Below, in pieces: positions 32,916-42,802 of a stretch of 58,719 nucleotides of DNA (positions are counted from its first letter, which is position 1; each line of letters begins with the position of its first letter). The notes beneath the pieces are model-generated. The model searched no databases, was not told the origin of the DNA, and saw only the letters and a list, made by a program, of their open reading frames with translations. The stretch is from Prochlorococcus sp. AG-347-L19 (GTDB lineage Bacteria > Cyanobacteriota > Cyanobacteriia > PCC-6307 > Cyanobiaceae). The position numbers and the translations under genes were made by a program. The DNA is taken from assembly GCA_003278895.1 (NCBI GenBank), contig QCCO01000004.1:1-58719 (forward strand), written 5' to 3'.

Positions 32916-35900
32916 ATGCACAGGATATTAAATATAGCAGGAAATGAAAAGAATAAGGATGATTTAATTGAGCAACCAGCGGCAGATTTTATTTTTATAA
33001 CAAGTGTCAAAGCTGATTTAAATCTCATCTCAAACTTATTGTTAGAAAAGGAATTTGCTTCATTAAAAAATAATATAAGAGCTTTAGAAATTTCTAATTT
33101 AAATTCCTCAGCTCAAATAGATAATTATTTATTAAAAACAATTAATTATGCAAAAGTTGTCATACTAAGAATTTTTGGAGATAAAGGTACATGGAACTAT
33201 GGAATTGAACAACTTTTAAATTGGCAAGCAGTTAATAAAAAAAGGAAGTTAGTAATCCTATCAGGTACCGTTGATCAGGAAGTTTCCTTAAGTGAAATAA
33301 GTAGTATAGATAAAAATATTGCATTAAATATTTCTAGATTACTAAGAGCGGGAGGAATGGACAATTATAGAAAATTTCTTAATTGTTTAAATTATCTAAA
33401 GGTAAATGAAACATTAATTCCTGATGAGTTTTTGAATATTAGTTTTTATGCAGATCCTTATTTATATGATTGGAAAATTGAAAAAGGCGAAAAAATAGGA
33501 ATAATATCCTATAAATCACTTTTTTTGGCTAATGAGATTGAAGTAAACGAAAAACTTAATTTGCAGTTACGAAGATGCGGACTATCGCCTAAAACGTTAT
33601 TTATTTCCACACTAAAAGATCATATTATTCAAAAGAAATTGATAGATATTTTTAAAAAGGAAGATATTAAATTAATAATTACCACAACTTCATTTTCTTC
33701 ATCTCAAATCAATAATAACGAATTAATTGAAAATTCTACAAATATTTTTACTTCTCTTAAAATTCCAATTTTACAGCTTCTCTCTTCAAATAGATCAAGA
33801 AAAAATTGGTTAAATTCATCCATTGGAATGAATTCATCTGATTTATTAATGCAAATAATTATTCCTGAATTTGATGGAAGGATTACTACCTGTCCTTCAG
33901 CATTTAAAGAAATAATTTCTGAAAAAAATACTCTTTACAGTGAAATAACCAGTTACAAAGCTGATCAAGTAGGTATTAAATGGATTTCAAAATTCGCAAC
34001 AAATTATGTGAAACTTCAAAAACTTAATAATTTTGATAAAAAAATTTGTTTAATAATAAGTAATTATCCAGTAAAGAATGGAAGAATCGGTAATGGTGTT
34101 GGTCTTAATACACCATCTTCGATAATAAATATTCTTAACTGGTTAAAAGAAGAAGGGTATGATCTTGGATCTTGTAATTATCCTCAAGATTCTTCGGAAT
34201 TAATGTCAATACTTATAAAAACTAGAACTAATGATCTTGAATCTCAAAATAATAAACCATTAGATTACTTACCACTTAGTGAATATTTAAAATATTGGAA
34301 CTATTTAGAACTTGAACCAAAAAATATTATTGTTAACCGTTGGGGCAAACCATCAGAAGCTATCGATCTTGATAATGAAGGCTTCTCAATAAATGGTATT
34401 AGATTTGGAAAAATAACATTATTGATTCAACCTCAGCGAGGTTATGACGCTTTCAGTGATAGAGATATTCATTCTCCCGATCTTCCACCTCCCCATAGAT
34501 ATTTAGCACAATATTTATGGATTGAAAAAGTTTTTAACGCAAATGCTATTTGCCATATTGGTAAACATGGGACTGTTGAATGGTTACCTGGCAAATCTAT
34601 AGGTCTCAGTAATAAATGTTTTCCAAATATTATTTGTCCAGCAATACCAAACATATATCCTTTTATCGTAAATGATCCTGGAGAAGGATCCCAAGCTAAA
34701 AGAAGAACTGCTGCAACAATTATTGATCATTTAACCCCTCCTTTGGATAGGTCAGAATTATATGGTAAATATTCAATATTAGAAAATTATTTAGACGAAT
34801 ATTTTGAAGCAAAATTATTAAATTCTAATCGGATAGAAATTATAGAAAAATCCATTTTTGAATTAATTAAAATGGATTTTAACGAAATCACTTTAAATAA
34901 TAAAAATAATCAAATTGAAGAGATTGATTCTTTTCTTTGCAAAATTAAAGAATCTCAAATTAGGACAGGTTTGCATATTTTTGGTAATAGGCAGAATGAC
35001 ATTAATGAAATAAATTTATTCTTGTGTATCGCTAGAGTGCCAAATACGAATCGAATTGGGATTGTTCAATATATAGCAAAACATTTAAAACTAGATTTGG
35101 ATCCTTGGACAAATAAATATGATCAAAAGTTAAGTGAAAATGATAAAAAAATATTATTGACTTTTTCCAACAAAAACATTTTAAACTTTAGAATGGCTAT
35201 TGATTTTTTGGAACAACAAGCAAAGTATTTAATATATTTGTTTTTTTACAAAAAGAATACCAATATAAAAAATCTAGAAAAATATAAAAATCAAAAAATA
35301 ATACACTATTTCTTTAATGAAAAAAAACATAATAATTATTTTTTATTATTAAAAAAAGAGATTCTATATCCAATCATTAATTCTTCATATAATGAAAAAT
35401 TATCATTTATTAATTCATTAAATGGACAATATGTAAAAAGTGGTCCATCTGGAGCCCCTACGAGAGGTAAAACTGAAGCTTTACCCACTGGTAAAAATTT
35501 CTTTTCAGTTGATTCGAGAGGACTGCCAACTGAATCAGCATGGAGTGTTGGTTGTCAATCCGCTTCACAAATACTTGATTTATACAAACAAGATAATGGA
35601 GAAGATTTAAAAAATATAGCAATATCTGTATGGGCAACATCCACAATGAGAAATGGTGGTGAAGACATTTGTCAAATACTATATTTATTAGGAGTACAGC
35701 CTATTTGGGATGGACCCTCAAGAAGAGTAGTTGACTTAGAAATCATTCCTTTATCTGTTCTCGATAGGCCAAGAGTTGATGTTACATTAAGGATTTCGGG
35801 AATGTTTAGAGATGCATTTCCTCAGTTAGTTAAATTAACTTCTAAAGCAATAAATCTTATTTCTAATCTTAATGAGAATGATAAATTTAACCCTCTTGCT

Positions 35901-36653
35901 AGAGCATTAAAGGATGGTGATCCAATTAATCGTATATTTGGGTCAGCGCCAGGTTCATATGGAGCTGGTCTACAAGAACTAATATCAAATTCTAATTGGG
36001 AAAATATAGATGATTTTGGAGAATCTTTTCTTAATTGGAGTAAGTGGAATTATAGTGATAATGTTGAACCTATAGAGGATAAAAAATCATTAGAAAATGC
36101 TCTTAAAAATGTTCAGTTAGTTGTTCATAATCAAGATAATAAGGAACATGATATTTTAGATTCTGATGACTATTATCAGTTTCAGGGTGGTTTATCTTCT
36201 GCAGTAAAAAAATTAAGCGGTAAATTACCTGAAATGTATTATGGTGATTTATCTAAATTTGGATTATCTAAAATTTCAAAACTACAAGATGAAATTAATA
36301 AAGTTGTTATATCAAGAATACTTAACCCTAAATGGAAAAATGGAATGAAGGATAATGGTTATAAAGGAGCGTTTGAATTTTCAGCGACACTAGATTACTT
36401 ATATGCTTTTGATGCTTCTACAGAAGTAGTATCAGATTGGTGTTACGAAGAAGTTTATAAATCATGGTTATGTGATCGGGATCTTAGGAATTTCTTTCTA
36501 GAGAATAATCCATGGGCTTTAAGAGATATTGCACAAAGATTTCTTGAAATTGTCAATAGAAAAATGTGGAATGATTGTTCTGCTGATGTCATTGAAAATT
36601 TAAAAAACATAATTATTAAAACTGATTCAATAATTGAAAAAAACGAATTCTGA
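32916..36653 (+). CDS. cobN: Cobaltochelatase subunit CobN
   Basis: The 1245-residue large subunit inserts cobalt into the corrin (or hydrogenobyrinate) ring for (pseudo)cobalamin. Hallmarks include PSAFKEIISEK, GVGLNTPSS, PQRGYDAFSDRDIHSPDLPPPH split over two strands, CHIGKHGTVEWLPGKS, GPSGAPTRG and SAPGSYGAGL. The size is typical of CobN, and magnesium chelatase ChlH is the related alternative; the PPPHRY/HIGKHGTVEWLPGK pattern fits CobN. A likely ATPase partner is not in the window. It ends 1 bp before the PHP stop on the other strand. Confidence 0.93.
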   Translation: MHRILNIAGNEKNKDDLIEQPAADFIFITSVKADLNLISNLLLEKEFASLKNNIRALEISNLNSSAQIDNYLLKTINYAKVVILRIFGDKGTWNYGIEQLLNWQAVNKKRKLVILSGTVDQEVSLSEISSIDKNIALNISRLLRAGGMDNYRKFLNCLNYLKVNETLIPDEFLNISFYADPYLYDWKIEKGEKIGIISYKSLFLANEIEVNEKLNLQLRRCGLSPKTLFISTLKDHIIQKKLIDIFKKEDIKLIITTTSFSSSQINNNELIENSTNIFTSLKIPILQLLSSNRSRKNWLNSSIGMNSSDLLMQIIIPEFDGRITTCPSAFKEIISEKNTLYSEITSYKADQVGIKWISKFATNYVKLQKLNNFDKKICLIISNYPVKNGRIGNGVGLNTPSSIINILNWLKEEGYDLGSCNYPQDSSELMSILIKTRTNDLESQNNKPLDYLPLSEYLKYWNYLELEPKNIIVNRWGKPSEAIDLDNEGFSINGIRFGKITLLIQPQRGYDAFSDRDIHSPDLPPPHRYLAQYLWIEKVFNANAICHIGKHGTVEWLPGKSIGLSNKCFPNIICPAIPNIYPFIVNDPGEGSQAKRRTAATIIDHLTPPLDRSELYGKYSILENYLDEYFEAKLLNSNRIEIIEKSIFELIKMDFNEITLNNKNNQIEEIDSFLCKIKESQIRTGLHIFGNRQNDINEINLFLCIARVPNTNRIGIVQYIAKHLKLDLDPWTNKYDQKLSENDKKILLTFSNKNILNFRMAIDFLEQQAKYLIYLFFYKKNTNIKNLEKYKNQKIIHYFFNEKKHNNYFLLLKKEILYPIINSSYNEKLSFINSLNGQYVKSGPSGAPTRGKTEALPTGKNFFSVDSRGLPTESAWSVGCQSASQILDLYKQDNGEDLKNIAISVWATSTMRNGGEDICQILYLLGVQPIWDGPSRRVVDLEIIPLSVLDRPRVDVTLRISGMFRDAFPQLVKLTSKAINLISNLNENDKFNPLARALKDGDPINRIFGSAPGSYGAGLQELISNSNWENIDDFGESFLNWSKWNYSDNVEPIEDKKSLENALKNVQLVVHNQDNKEHDILDSDDYYQFQGGLSSAVKKLSGKLPEMYYGDLSKFGLSKISKLQDEINKVVISRILNPKWKNGMKDNGYKGAFEFSATLDYLYAFDASTEVVSDWCYEEVYKSWLCDRDLRNFFLENNPWALRDIAQRFLEIVNRKMWNDCSADVIENLKNIIIKTDSIIEKNEF

Positions 36654-36654
36654 A

Positions 36655-37302
36655 TTATCTGCCTAATAGTGAAAGTCCATGACTATCTGTTCCGCATGTT
36701 TTTAGCATTGAATATTTATCTGCTAATTTATCTATTTCTGAACATACAAATAAACTTGGATTCCATATTTCATTAAGTTCATAATCATACCAAACCTCTA
36801 TTCCATCAATACCTTGTATTTTGGCCTCTAGAATTAATTTATAAAAGGGAATCCTGTATCTAGCTGGATGAGCAAGAAATGATAAACCACCTGCTAATTT
36901 TATTGCTTTTATAACTGATTTAATATTTAAATCATTACCTATTGGAGATTCTCCAAGGATGTAAGGATTTAGGTATTTACTTTTTATATCTATTCCCAAT
37001 CCAATTACATGTACTAAACATCCTAGAATCAAACAATTAATTTCTATTCCCGAAATTAATGTAAAAGAATCTTTAGGATAATTTTTGAGTATATTATTAT
37101 TTTTTATATATTCATGAGCTTTAATTGTATGATGATCGGTTATTGATAAAAATTTCAAGTTATTTTTATAAGCTTGTTCTAAAAGTTCATACGGTTCTAG
37201 ACTTCCATCACTAAATTTTGTATGACAGTGAAAATTAATATTTTTAGGACAACTATTTTTATTAATATTGGAAGTTAATTTTATTAATTCTTCTCTATTC
37301 AT
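36655..37302 (-). CDS. PHP-domain metal-dependent phosphoesterase
   Basis: The 215-residue protein has the PHP metal ligands: NFHCHTKFSDGS (His-x-His near residues 24-26), ITDHHTI, SGIEIN, FLAHPARY and the closing GTDSHG. Relatives include 3',5'-nucleoside bisphosphate phosphatases (TrpH type). The substrate cannot be told from the sequence. Its ATG overlaps the hemJ end by 8 bp. Confidence 0.88.
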   Translation of the reverse strand: MNREELIKLTSNINKNSCPKNINFHCHTKFSDGSLEPYELLEQAYKNNLKFLSITDHHTIKAHEYIKNNNILKNYPKDSFTLISGIEINCLILGCLVHVIGLGIDIKSKYLNPYILGESPIGNDLNIKSVIKAIKLAGGLSFLAHPARYRIPFYKLILEAKIQGIDGIEVWYDYELNEIWNPSLFVCSEIDKLADKYSMLKTCGTDSHGLSLLGR

Positions 37303-37861
37303 TACTTAATGAATTCTCATTTTTCTTTCTAATCTTTGCATATAATTGTATTGAAGCCAACATGAAAATAATTAGTCCAACTAAACTCCATGTAGCAATA
37401 CTAGTCGGAAAATTATTTTTAAAAATAACTAAAAGTACAATTATAAATAATAATAGAGTAGGTAATTCATTGAATAATCTCAGATTTCTTGCTGAAATGG
37501 TTGAAGTACCATTTTGTAATGAATACATTATTTTGTAACAATAAGAATGATAAATTACTAATCCTAAAACAAAAGAAATTTTTATTTGCAACCACTTCTC
37601 ACTTAACCAACCTGGTTGCATAATAACCATGCATATAGCCATACTTAAAGCTAATATCATCCCAGGTGTTGTGATTATATTCGCCAGCCTTTTTTCCATC
37701 AAGGTGTATTGTTTGTTAAAAGCAATTTTTAATTCATTATCCATATTTTTAGATTCTTCATGATATATAAAAAGTCTTACTAAATAAAAAAGTCCCGCAA
37801 ACCAAACGGTTACACCAATAATGTGAAGTGATTTAAACCAGAGATATGCTTCAGCTGCCAA
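37295..37861 (-). CDS. hemJ: Protoporphyrinogen oxidase HemJ
   Basis: The 188-residue membrane protein (UPF0093) has four or five helices. The N-terminal AYLWFKSLHIIGVTVWFAGLFYLVRL contains the essential histidine, and LMEKRLANIITTPGMI, WLQIKISFVLGL, YHSYCYKIM and LRLFNELPTLLLFIIV are the remaining family motifs. It oxidises protoporphyrinogen IX in haem and chlorophyll synthesis. Confidence 0.93.
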   Translation of the reverse strand: MAAEAYLWFKSLHIIGVTVWFAGLFYLVRLFIYHEESKNMDNELKIAFNKQYTLMEKRLANIITTPGMILALSMAICMVIMQPGWLSEKWLQIKISFVLGLVIYHSYCYKIMYSLQNGTSTISARNLRLFNELPTLLLFIIVLLVIFKNNFPTSIATWSLVGLIIFMLASIQLYAKIRKKNENSLSNE

Positions 37862-37949
37862 ATTACTAAATTAATTTAACTATATATATTTTTAATATAG
37901 TTATATTTAACAATATCAAGAAATCTATTTTTCAAAAATTAATTAATAT

Positions 37950-39908
37950 TTATAACTCGTTAAAATATTCATATATATCATTTACTGAATTTTTTCCAAG
38001 TCCTTTAACTTTTGATAAATCTTCTTTACTAGCAATTCTTATCGCGTCTATTGATTTAAAATGCTCAAGTAATTCTCTTATTCTTGATGGCCCTAATCCA
38101 CTTATTTGGGACAATTGAGATCTATTCATTCTTTTAGATCTTTTTTCTCTATGAAAAGATAATGCAAATCTATGTGCTTCATCTCTTACCCTTCTTAATA
38201 GAAGAACTCCTTTTTGATTTACATCAGTATCAAGAGACTTAGTAAAGCCTGGAATAAATATTTCTTCATTTTTTTTTGCTAATGAACATATAGTAACTTC
38301 TTCCTGAAGATTTAATTCCTTTAATGCTTTAATAGCTGCATTTAACTGGCCTTTTCCTCCATCAATCATTATTAAATCAGGCCAATCTGAAAGAAGTTCA
38401 TTGTCTAATTTACTATTCGTTTTATCATTTAATATTGAAAAATCCCCTCCGCTTTTTTTAAATGTTGACCATTTTTTAAACCTTCTGTGTATTACTTCAT
38501 ATATCGAAGCAAAATCATCACTATGTCCTATAAATACGTTTGGATCTTTAATTTTATATTTCCTATAATGCTGTTTAGAAGGTATCCCATCAATAAAAAC
38601 GACTTGTGATGCTACAGGGTCGCTACCTTGAATATGGCTTATATCATAACCTTCAATTCTTTTAGGTTGTTCGCTTAATTCAAGTATTTGGGTAAGATCC
38701 TCAATTGATGATTCATTATCTTGTATCCCATTTAATATTCTATCTAATTCCAATTTTGCATTTTTTAAAACCATCTCTACAGTTTCATGTTTTTTATTTC
38801 TTTTTGGGATTATTATTTTTACTTTCTTTTTTCTTAGCTCCGTTAACCAATCCTCTATGGTTGATTGTTTTTGAAGGTTATATTGAATAAGAATTTCTGA
38901 TGGTATTTCTACAGCTTCAACATTCATATAATGCTCTTCTAATACCTTTTGAAGAATTAGATTTTCATCTTCATTATTTAATTTTTGACTATAGCCAATT
39001 CTCCCAATGAGCTTACCAGATCTCATTTGGAAAATTTGAATACTAGCTACATTTTTTTCTGAAACTATTCCAAAGATATCTCTGTTAATTGAAGAGTCTG
39101 GTATTGATATTTTTTGTGATTCAGTTAATAATTTTAAACCTGAAATTTGATCCCTTATTTTCGCTGCATTCTCATAATCCAAATCATTTGAAAATTGCAG
39201 CATTTTTTTTTGTAAAAATATTTCTAAGTCATCATTTCTTCCCTGAAATATCATGGATACTTGTTTCATTATTTTTTTATAATCGTCAGATGATATAACT
39301 TCTTGACAAACACCTGGACATCTTCCTATTGAATAATTCAGACAGGTTCTATCTTTATAGACTGGCCTTGGTCTTTGTCTAAGTGGAAATATTTTTTTTA
39401 TCATAAATAATGTTCTCCTTAATAATCCGACATCAACATAAGGTCCATAATATCTATCTAAATTATTTCTATTTCTTCTTCTTCTAGTAATAAATATTCG
39501 AGGATATTTTTCACTCCAAGTTATACAAAGATATGGATATTTCTTATCATCCTTTAAAAGAATATTAAAGTATGGTTTGTTTGTTTTAATTAAATTTGAC
39601 TCTAAATTTAATGCTTCATATTCGCTATCTGTTACTATTATTTCTATTTCAGTAATTTGACGAACCATCAAACTTAATCGAGGAGTTAAATCTGAATAAT
39701 TATTGAAATAACTACTTACTCTACTGCGTAGTTTTTTAGATTTACCAATATAAAGTAAGTTACTATCAATATCTTTAAAAAGATAACAACCAGATGAATT
39801 TGGAATTTCGGATAATCTTGATTTTAATAACGCCTTATTATTAATTAATTTATATTCTATTTTAAAATTATATTTTTTATCTATTTTTTCGATAGATGAA
39901 TTACTCAT
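37950..39908 (-). CDS. uvrC: Excinuclease ABC subunit C
   Basis: The 652-residue UvrC cuts on both sides of DNA lesions recognised by UvrAB. It has an N-terminal GIY-YIG domain (GCYLFKDIDSNLLYIGKSKKL), a UvrB-binding UVR motif (LDYENAAKIRDQI), the RNase H-like endonuclease domain (RIEGYDISHIQGSDPVAS, MIDGGKGQLNAA) and C-terminal helix-hairpin-helix motifs (ISGLGPSRIRELLEHF, KVKGLGKNSVNDIY). Confidence 0.96.
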   Translation of the reverse strand: MSNSSIEKIDKKYNFKIEYKLINNKALLKSRLSEIPNSSGCYLFKDIDSNLLYIGKSKKLRSRVSSYFNNYSDLTPRLSLMVRQITEIEIIVTDSEYEALNLESNLIKTNKPYFNILLKDDKKYPYLCITWSEKYPRIFITRRRRNRNNLDRYYGPYVDVGLLRRTLFMIKKIFPLRQRPRPVYKDRTCLNYSIGRCPGVCQEVISSDDYKKIMKQVSMIFQGRNDDLEIFLQKKMLQFSNDLDYENAAKIRDQISGLKLLTESQKISIPDSSINRDIFGIVSEKNVASIQIFQMRSGKLIGRIGYSQKLNNEDENLILQKVLEEHYMNVEAVEIPSEILIQYNLQKQSTIEDWLTELRKKKVKIIIPKRNKKHETVEMVLKNAKLELDRILNGIQDNESSIEDLTQILELSEQPKRIEGYDISHIQGSDPVASQVVFIDGIPSKQHYRKYKIKDPNVFIGHSDDFASIYEVIHRRFKKWSTFKKSGGDFSILNDKTNSKLDNELLSDWPDLIMIDGGKGQLNAAIKALKELNLQEEVTICSLAKKNEEIFIPGFTKSLDTDVNQKGVLLLRRVRDEAHRFALSFHREKRSKRMNRSQLSQISGLGPSRIRELLEHFKSIDAIRIASKEDLSKVKGLGKNSVNDIYEYFNEL

Positions 39909-39917
39909 TTATGATTA

Positions 39918-40406
39918 TTAACCTCCATAATTCCAACCAGTTGATGATAAATTTAGTGAGTCAACATCATTATTCAGATAAGCAGATTGTACCTCTCCTA
40001 CAAAAACGGTATGGTCTCCATGAGTAACACTTCCAACAACATTACATTCAACCCCACCAACACTATCAACTAAAATAGGCAATCCAAGCTCACCTAAATT
40101 AAATTCAACAGATTCAAATCTACCTCCTAATGCTTTTTGGGGTTTAAAGAAAACAGCTGCTAGATCTTTTTGATCACTTTTGAGAACATTTAATGAGAAC
40201 TTATTGGTGGACTTTATTATTTCATGGCTAGAACCCTCTGCCCTAACTGCCATTACAACTAACGGAGGGGTGAAGGAACCTTGTGTCACCCAACTTGCAG
40301 TAAATCCATTCACTTCATTTTTATCCTCGTCTCTAACGCCACAAATAAATAATCCGTGAGGTATTTTTCTTAATAAGATTTTTTTTGCTTCTAGATTTAA
40401 TGTCAT
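39918..40406 (-). CDS. Flavin reductase-like domain protein
   Basis: The 162-residue FMN-binding split-barrel protein has NGFTASWVTQGSFTPPLVVMAV, FSLNVLKSDQ, AVFF, GVECNVVG and GDHTVFVGEVQSAY. It is related to flavin reductases and to the flavodiiron C-terminal flavin reductase module; here it stands alone. It follows uvrC by 9 bp on the same strand (upstream of it in transcription). Confidence 0.85.
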   Translation of the reverse strand: MTLNLEAKKILLRKIPHGLFICGVRDEDKNEVNGFTASWVTQGSFTPPLVVMAVRAEGSSHEIIKSTNKFSLNVLKSDQKDLAAVFFKPQKALGGRFESVEFNLGELGLPILVDSVGGVECNVVGSVTHGDHTVFVGEVQSAYLNNDVDSLNLSSTGWNYGG

Positions 40407-40465
40407 AATTGATTTATCTAATAACTTTATTTTAACTAAATTTCTTATTCGATCATAATAAATTC

Positions 40466-40939
40466 ATGAAAATTCTTTATCCAGGTACATTTGATCCTTT
40501 AACAAACGGGCATCTTGATTTAATAGAAAGGGCTGAAAAAATATTTGGCAATCTAGTAGTTGCTGTTTTAGAAAATACTTCTAAAACACCTACATTTAAT
40601 CTTGAAAGAAGAATAATACAAATAAAAAATTCTCTTACTCATTTACCTAATATTGAAGTTATTTCTTATTCTGGTCTCACTGTTGATTGTGCAAATGATT
40701 TAAAAGCTAATCTTATTCTTAGAGGCTTAAGAGCAATGAGTGATTTCGAGTATGAACTTCAGATTGCTCATACAAATAAATCTCTTAATAATGATATTGA
40801 AACTATATTTTTATCGACAAATACAAATTATAGTTTTCTTAGTAGTTCTTTAGTAAAAGAAGTTGCAAAATTTGGTGGTGAAATTAATCACATGGTACCC
40901 CCTTCTGTTGAAAGGGATTTAAAAGAATATTTTAAATAA
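40466..40939 (+). CDS. coaD: Phosphopantetheine adenylyltransferase
   Basis: The 157-residue nucleotidyltransferase catalyses the penultimate step of coenzyme A synthesis. It has [19 protein letters not shown] with the TxGH motif (residues 11-19), [16 protein letters not shown] and the C-terminal [12 protein letters not shown]. The length is as expected. It is divergent from the flavin reductase and convergent with dacB. Confidence 0.96.
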   Translation: MKILYPGTFDPLTNGHLDLIERAEKIFGNLVVAVLENTSKTPTFNLERRIIQIKNSLTHLPNIEVISYSGLTVDCANDLKANLILRGLRAMSDFEYELQIAHTNKSLNNDIETIFLSTNTNYSFLSSSLVKEVAKFGGEINHMVPPSVERDLKEYFK

Positions 40940-40947
40940 TATTTTTA

Positions 40948-42174
40948 TTAACAAGATTTCAAGTAATAAAGATCACGTAATAATTTAAAAGCTTTTTCTT
41001 TATCAATATTATTAGAATTTTGGATAATGCTGATAATTATTGGTTTTTCTTTTTTATATAAATAGCCAGATAAGGCAAAGACATTTGAAAGTGTTCCTGT
41101 TTTCCCAAAAAACTTTCCAGATAATTCACTATTTACAAATCTTTTAGCTAATGTTCCTCTCACTCCCATAATTGAAAGTGTAGATTGATAAGCTTGAAAA
41201 TCATTAAAATATCTCATTTTATCTAAAAACAATACAACTAATTTTGTTGTAATTTTATTTTTTCTAGACAATCCACTAGCATCTGCAAAGTATGTATTAG
41301 TTAAGGGTAGGCCTTTATTTTCAAGCCAATTTTTCAATTTTATATAGTCATTATCGTTCCATGTATTTGAGGCATTTTTAAAAAGTGATTCAGCTGTAAA
41401 ATTATGGCTTTCAGAATTTGTTAGAGTTAATAATGAAAGAATTGGATTTGAATATATTTTATTTATCTCCGTAATTTCTTTTAAATAAAATGTTTTTTCT
41501 GAATCAAAAAAATCTATATTTACTTTTGAATTTGGAAATTTGTTTTCAAGATAATTTTTAATAAATTTTTTTAATTCATAAATATCGTAATATTTATTGT
41601 GATTACTTTCTATTGCAAGAGTTGTAATTGGAGATCCATATTCGTAAATTTTATCAGTATTTGTCCAACCATTAGGCCAGTATAATTTTGAATCAATTTC
41701 TACTATATTAAAGTTAATAATATTATTTTCTTTAACATTTGATATTAGTTTGATTATATCTTCATAATTCAAATCTGGATCACCTTGACCGTGCAAATAA
41801 TAATCGCTTATATTTTTTTTTAATAAGGATGTTTTTAAATTATTATTTAATTTATATTTACTTAAAACATAAGCTGATGAGAATAATTTTTGATTAGATG
41901 CTGGCAGCCTTGGAACATCCTCATTGTAGGAACTTATTATTTCCCCTTTATTATTAATAATTGATACACTAAAAGAATCATCAAGAGTTTGATTCAATAA
42001 AGCATCATAAGTAGAACATCTTTTGTTTTTAGTAATTATTCCCGGGAAATTAAAATAGATACTGTTTAATATAGTTATCTTCTGATTTGATAGTAAATAT
42101 CTTATTAAGAAAGGAGATGTTACTAATACGAGAACAATTAAGAAAAATGAATAAACTTTTTTTATCACATCCAA
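40948..42174 (-). CDS. dacB: D-alanyl-D-alanine carboxypeptidase (PBP4-type)
   Basis: The 408-residue protein has one N-terminal membrane segment or signal (residues 7-26). Penicillin-binding motifs are SNQK (SxxK, near residue 94), an SGL/SxN-type site in DASGLSRKNKITT and KTGTLS. It trims or cross-links peptidoglycan in the periplasm. It begins 1 bp after the DUF1995 stop and belongs to the dapF-desulfurase-DUF1995-dacB operon. Confidence 0.9.
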   Translation of the reverse strand: MDVIKKVYSFFLIVLVLVTSPFLIRYLLSNQKITILNSIYFNFPGIITKNKRCSTYDALLNQTLDDSFSVSIINNKGEIISSYNEDVPRLPASNQKLFSSAYVLSKYKLNNNLKTSLLKKNISDYYLHGQGDPDLNYEDIIKLISNVKENNIINFNIVEIDSKLYWPNGWTNTDKIYEYGSPITTLAIESNHNKYYDIYELKKFIKNYLENKFPNSKVNIDFFDSEKTFYLKEITEINKIYSNPILSLLTLTNSESHNFTAESLFKNASNTWNDNDYIKLKNWLENKGLPLTNTYFADASGLSRKNKITTKLVVLFLDKMRYFNDFQAYQSTLSIMGVRGTLAKRFVNSELSGKFFGKTGTLSNVFALSGYLYKKEKPIIISIIQNSNNIDKEKAFKLLRDLYYLKSC

Positions 42175-42175
42175 T

Positions 42176-42802
42176 CTATAAATTTACAAAAATAGATTCA
42201 TTGTCAGGTTTAATTTCAAATTCTTTTTTAAAAAAATATTTTTTATTTTCTTCTTTGAAAAGCAACCAGTTATTTGGATAAATATGCATTAGAGCAGCTT
42301 TATTTAAAGGCTGAAGAAAATAAATATTTTTCCAAGTTTTGACAAAATTTTTACGTCTCTCTCTAATAACACTTCCTATACCAATATTGACATCTTCAAA
42401 TTTTGGATTTAAGGAATAATGGGTTCCTTGATAATTATCAGACATAGGTTCAAATGAATCGAAATCATATGGTTGAGGTAGTATCGATATCATTGCACTA
42501 TCAACATTATTTATATTATTTGATTCATTAAATGATTTAAAAGTAAAGATTTTATCTTTGATATCTGGATAGTCTCTTTGAGCCAAAGCCACGGCACCTT
42601 GATCAGCAAATGTAATGAATACATTATTATTTTTAGACAAAATCTTGTAGATAGTTATTCCAATTCTGTTAAACTTCAATCCTTCAAAATTAAATTCTAT
42701 AGTAAATCTTTTATTTGAATCTAATAAACTCGGAATAATTGCATTCTCCATATTTTTAAGAGATTCATTTAAATCTTTAGGTAGTCTATAATTAGTTTCC
42801 AT
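42176..42802 (-). CDS. DUF1995 family protein
   Basis: The 208-residue protein fits DUF1995, a family shared by cyanobacteria and plastids: LPKDLNESLKNMENAI, FADQGAVALAQRDYPD, VDSAMISILPQPYDFD and FLQPLNKAALMHIYPNNW. The role is unknown; plastid members have been linked to starch and PSII-related processes. Its ATG shares one base with the desulfurase stop (TAATG). Confidence 0.82.
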   Translation of the reverse strand: METNYRLPKDLNESLKNMENAIIPSLLDSNKRFTIEFNFEGLKFNRIGITIYKILSKNNNVFITFADQGAVALAQRDYPDIKDKIFTFKSFNESNNINNVDSAMISILPQPYDFDSFEPMSDNYQGTHYSLNPKFEDVNIGIGSVIRERRKNFVKTWKNIYFLQPLNKAALMHIYPNNWLLFKEENKKYFFKKEFEIKPDNESIFVNL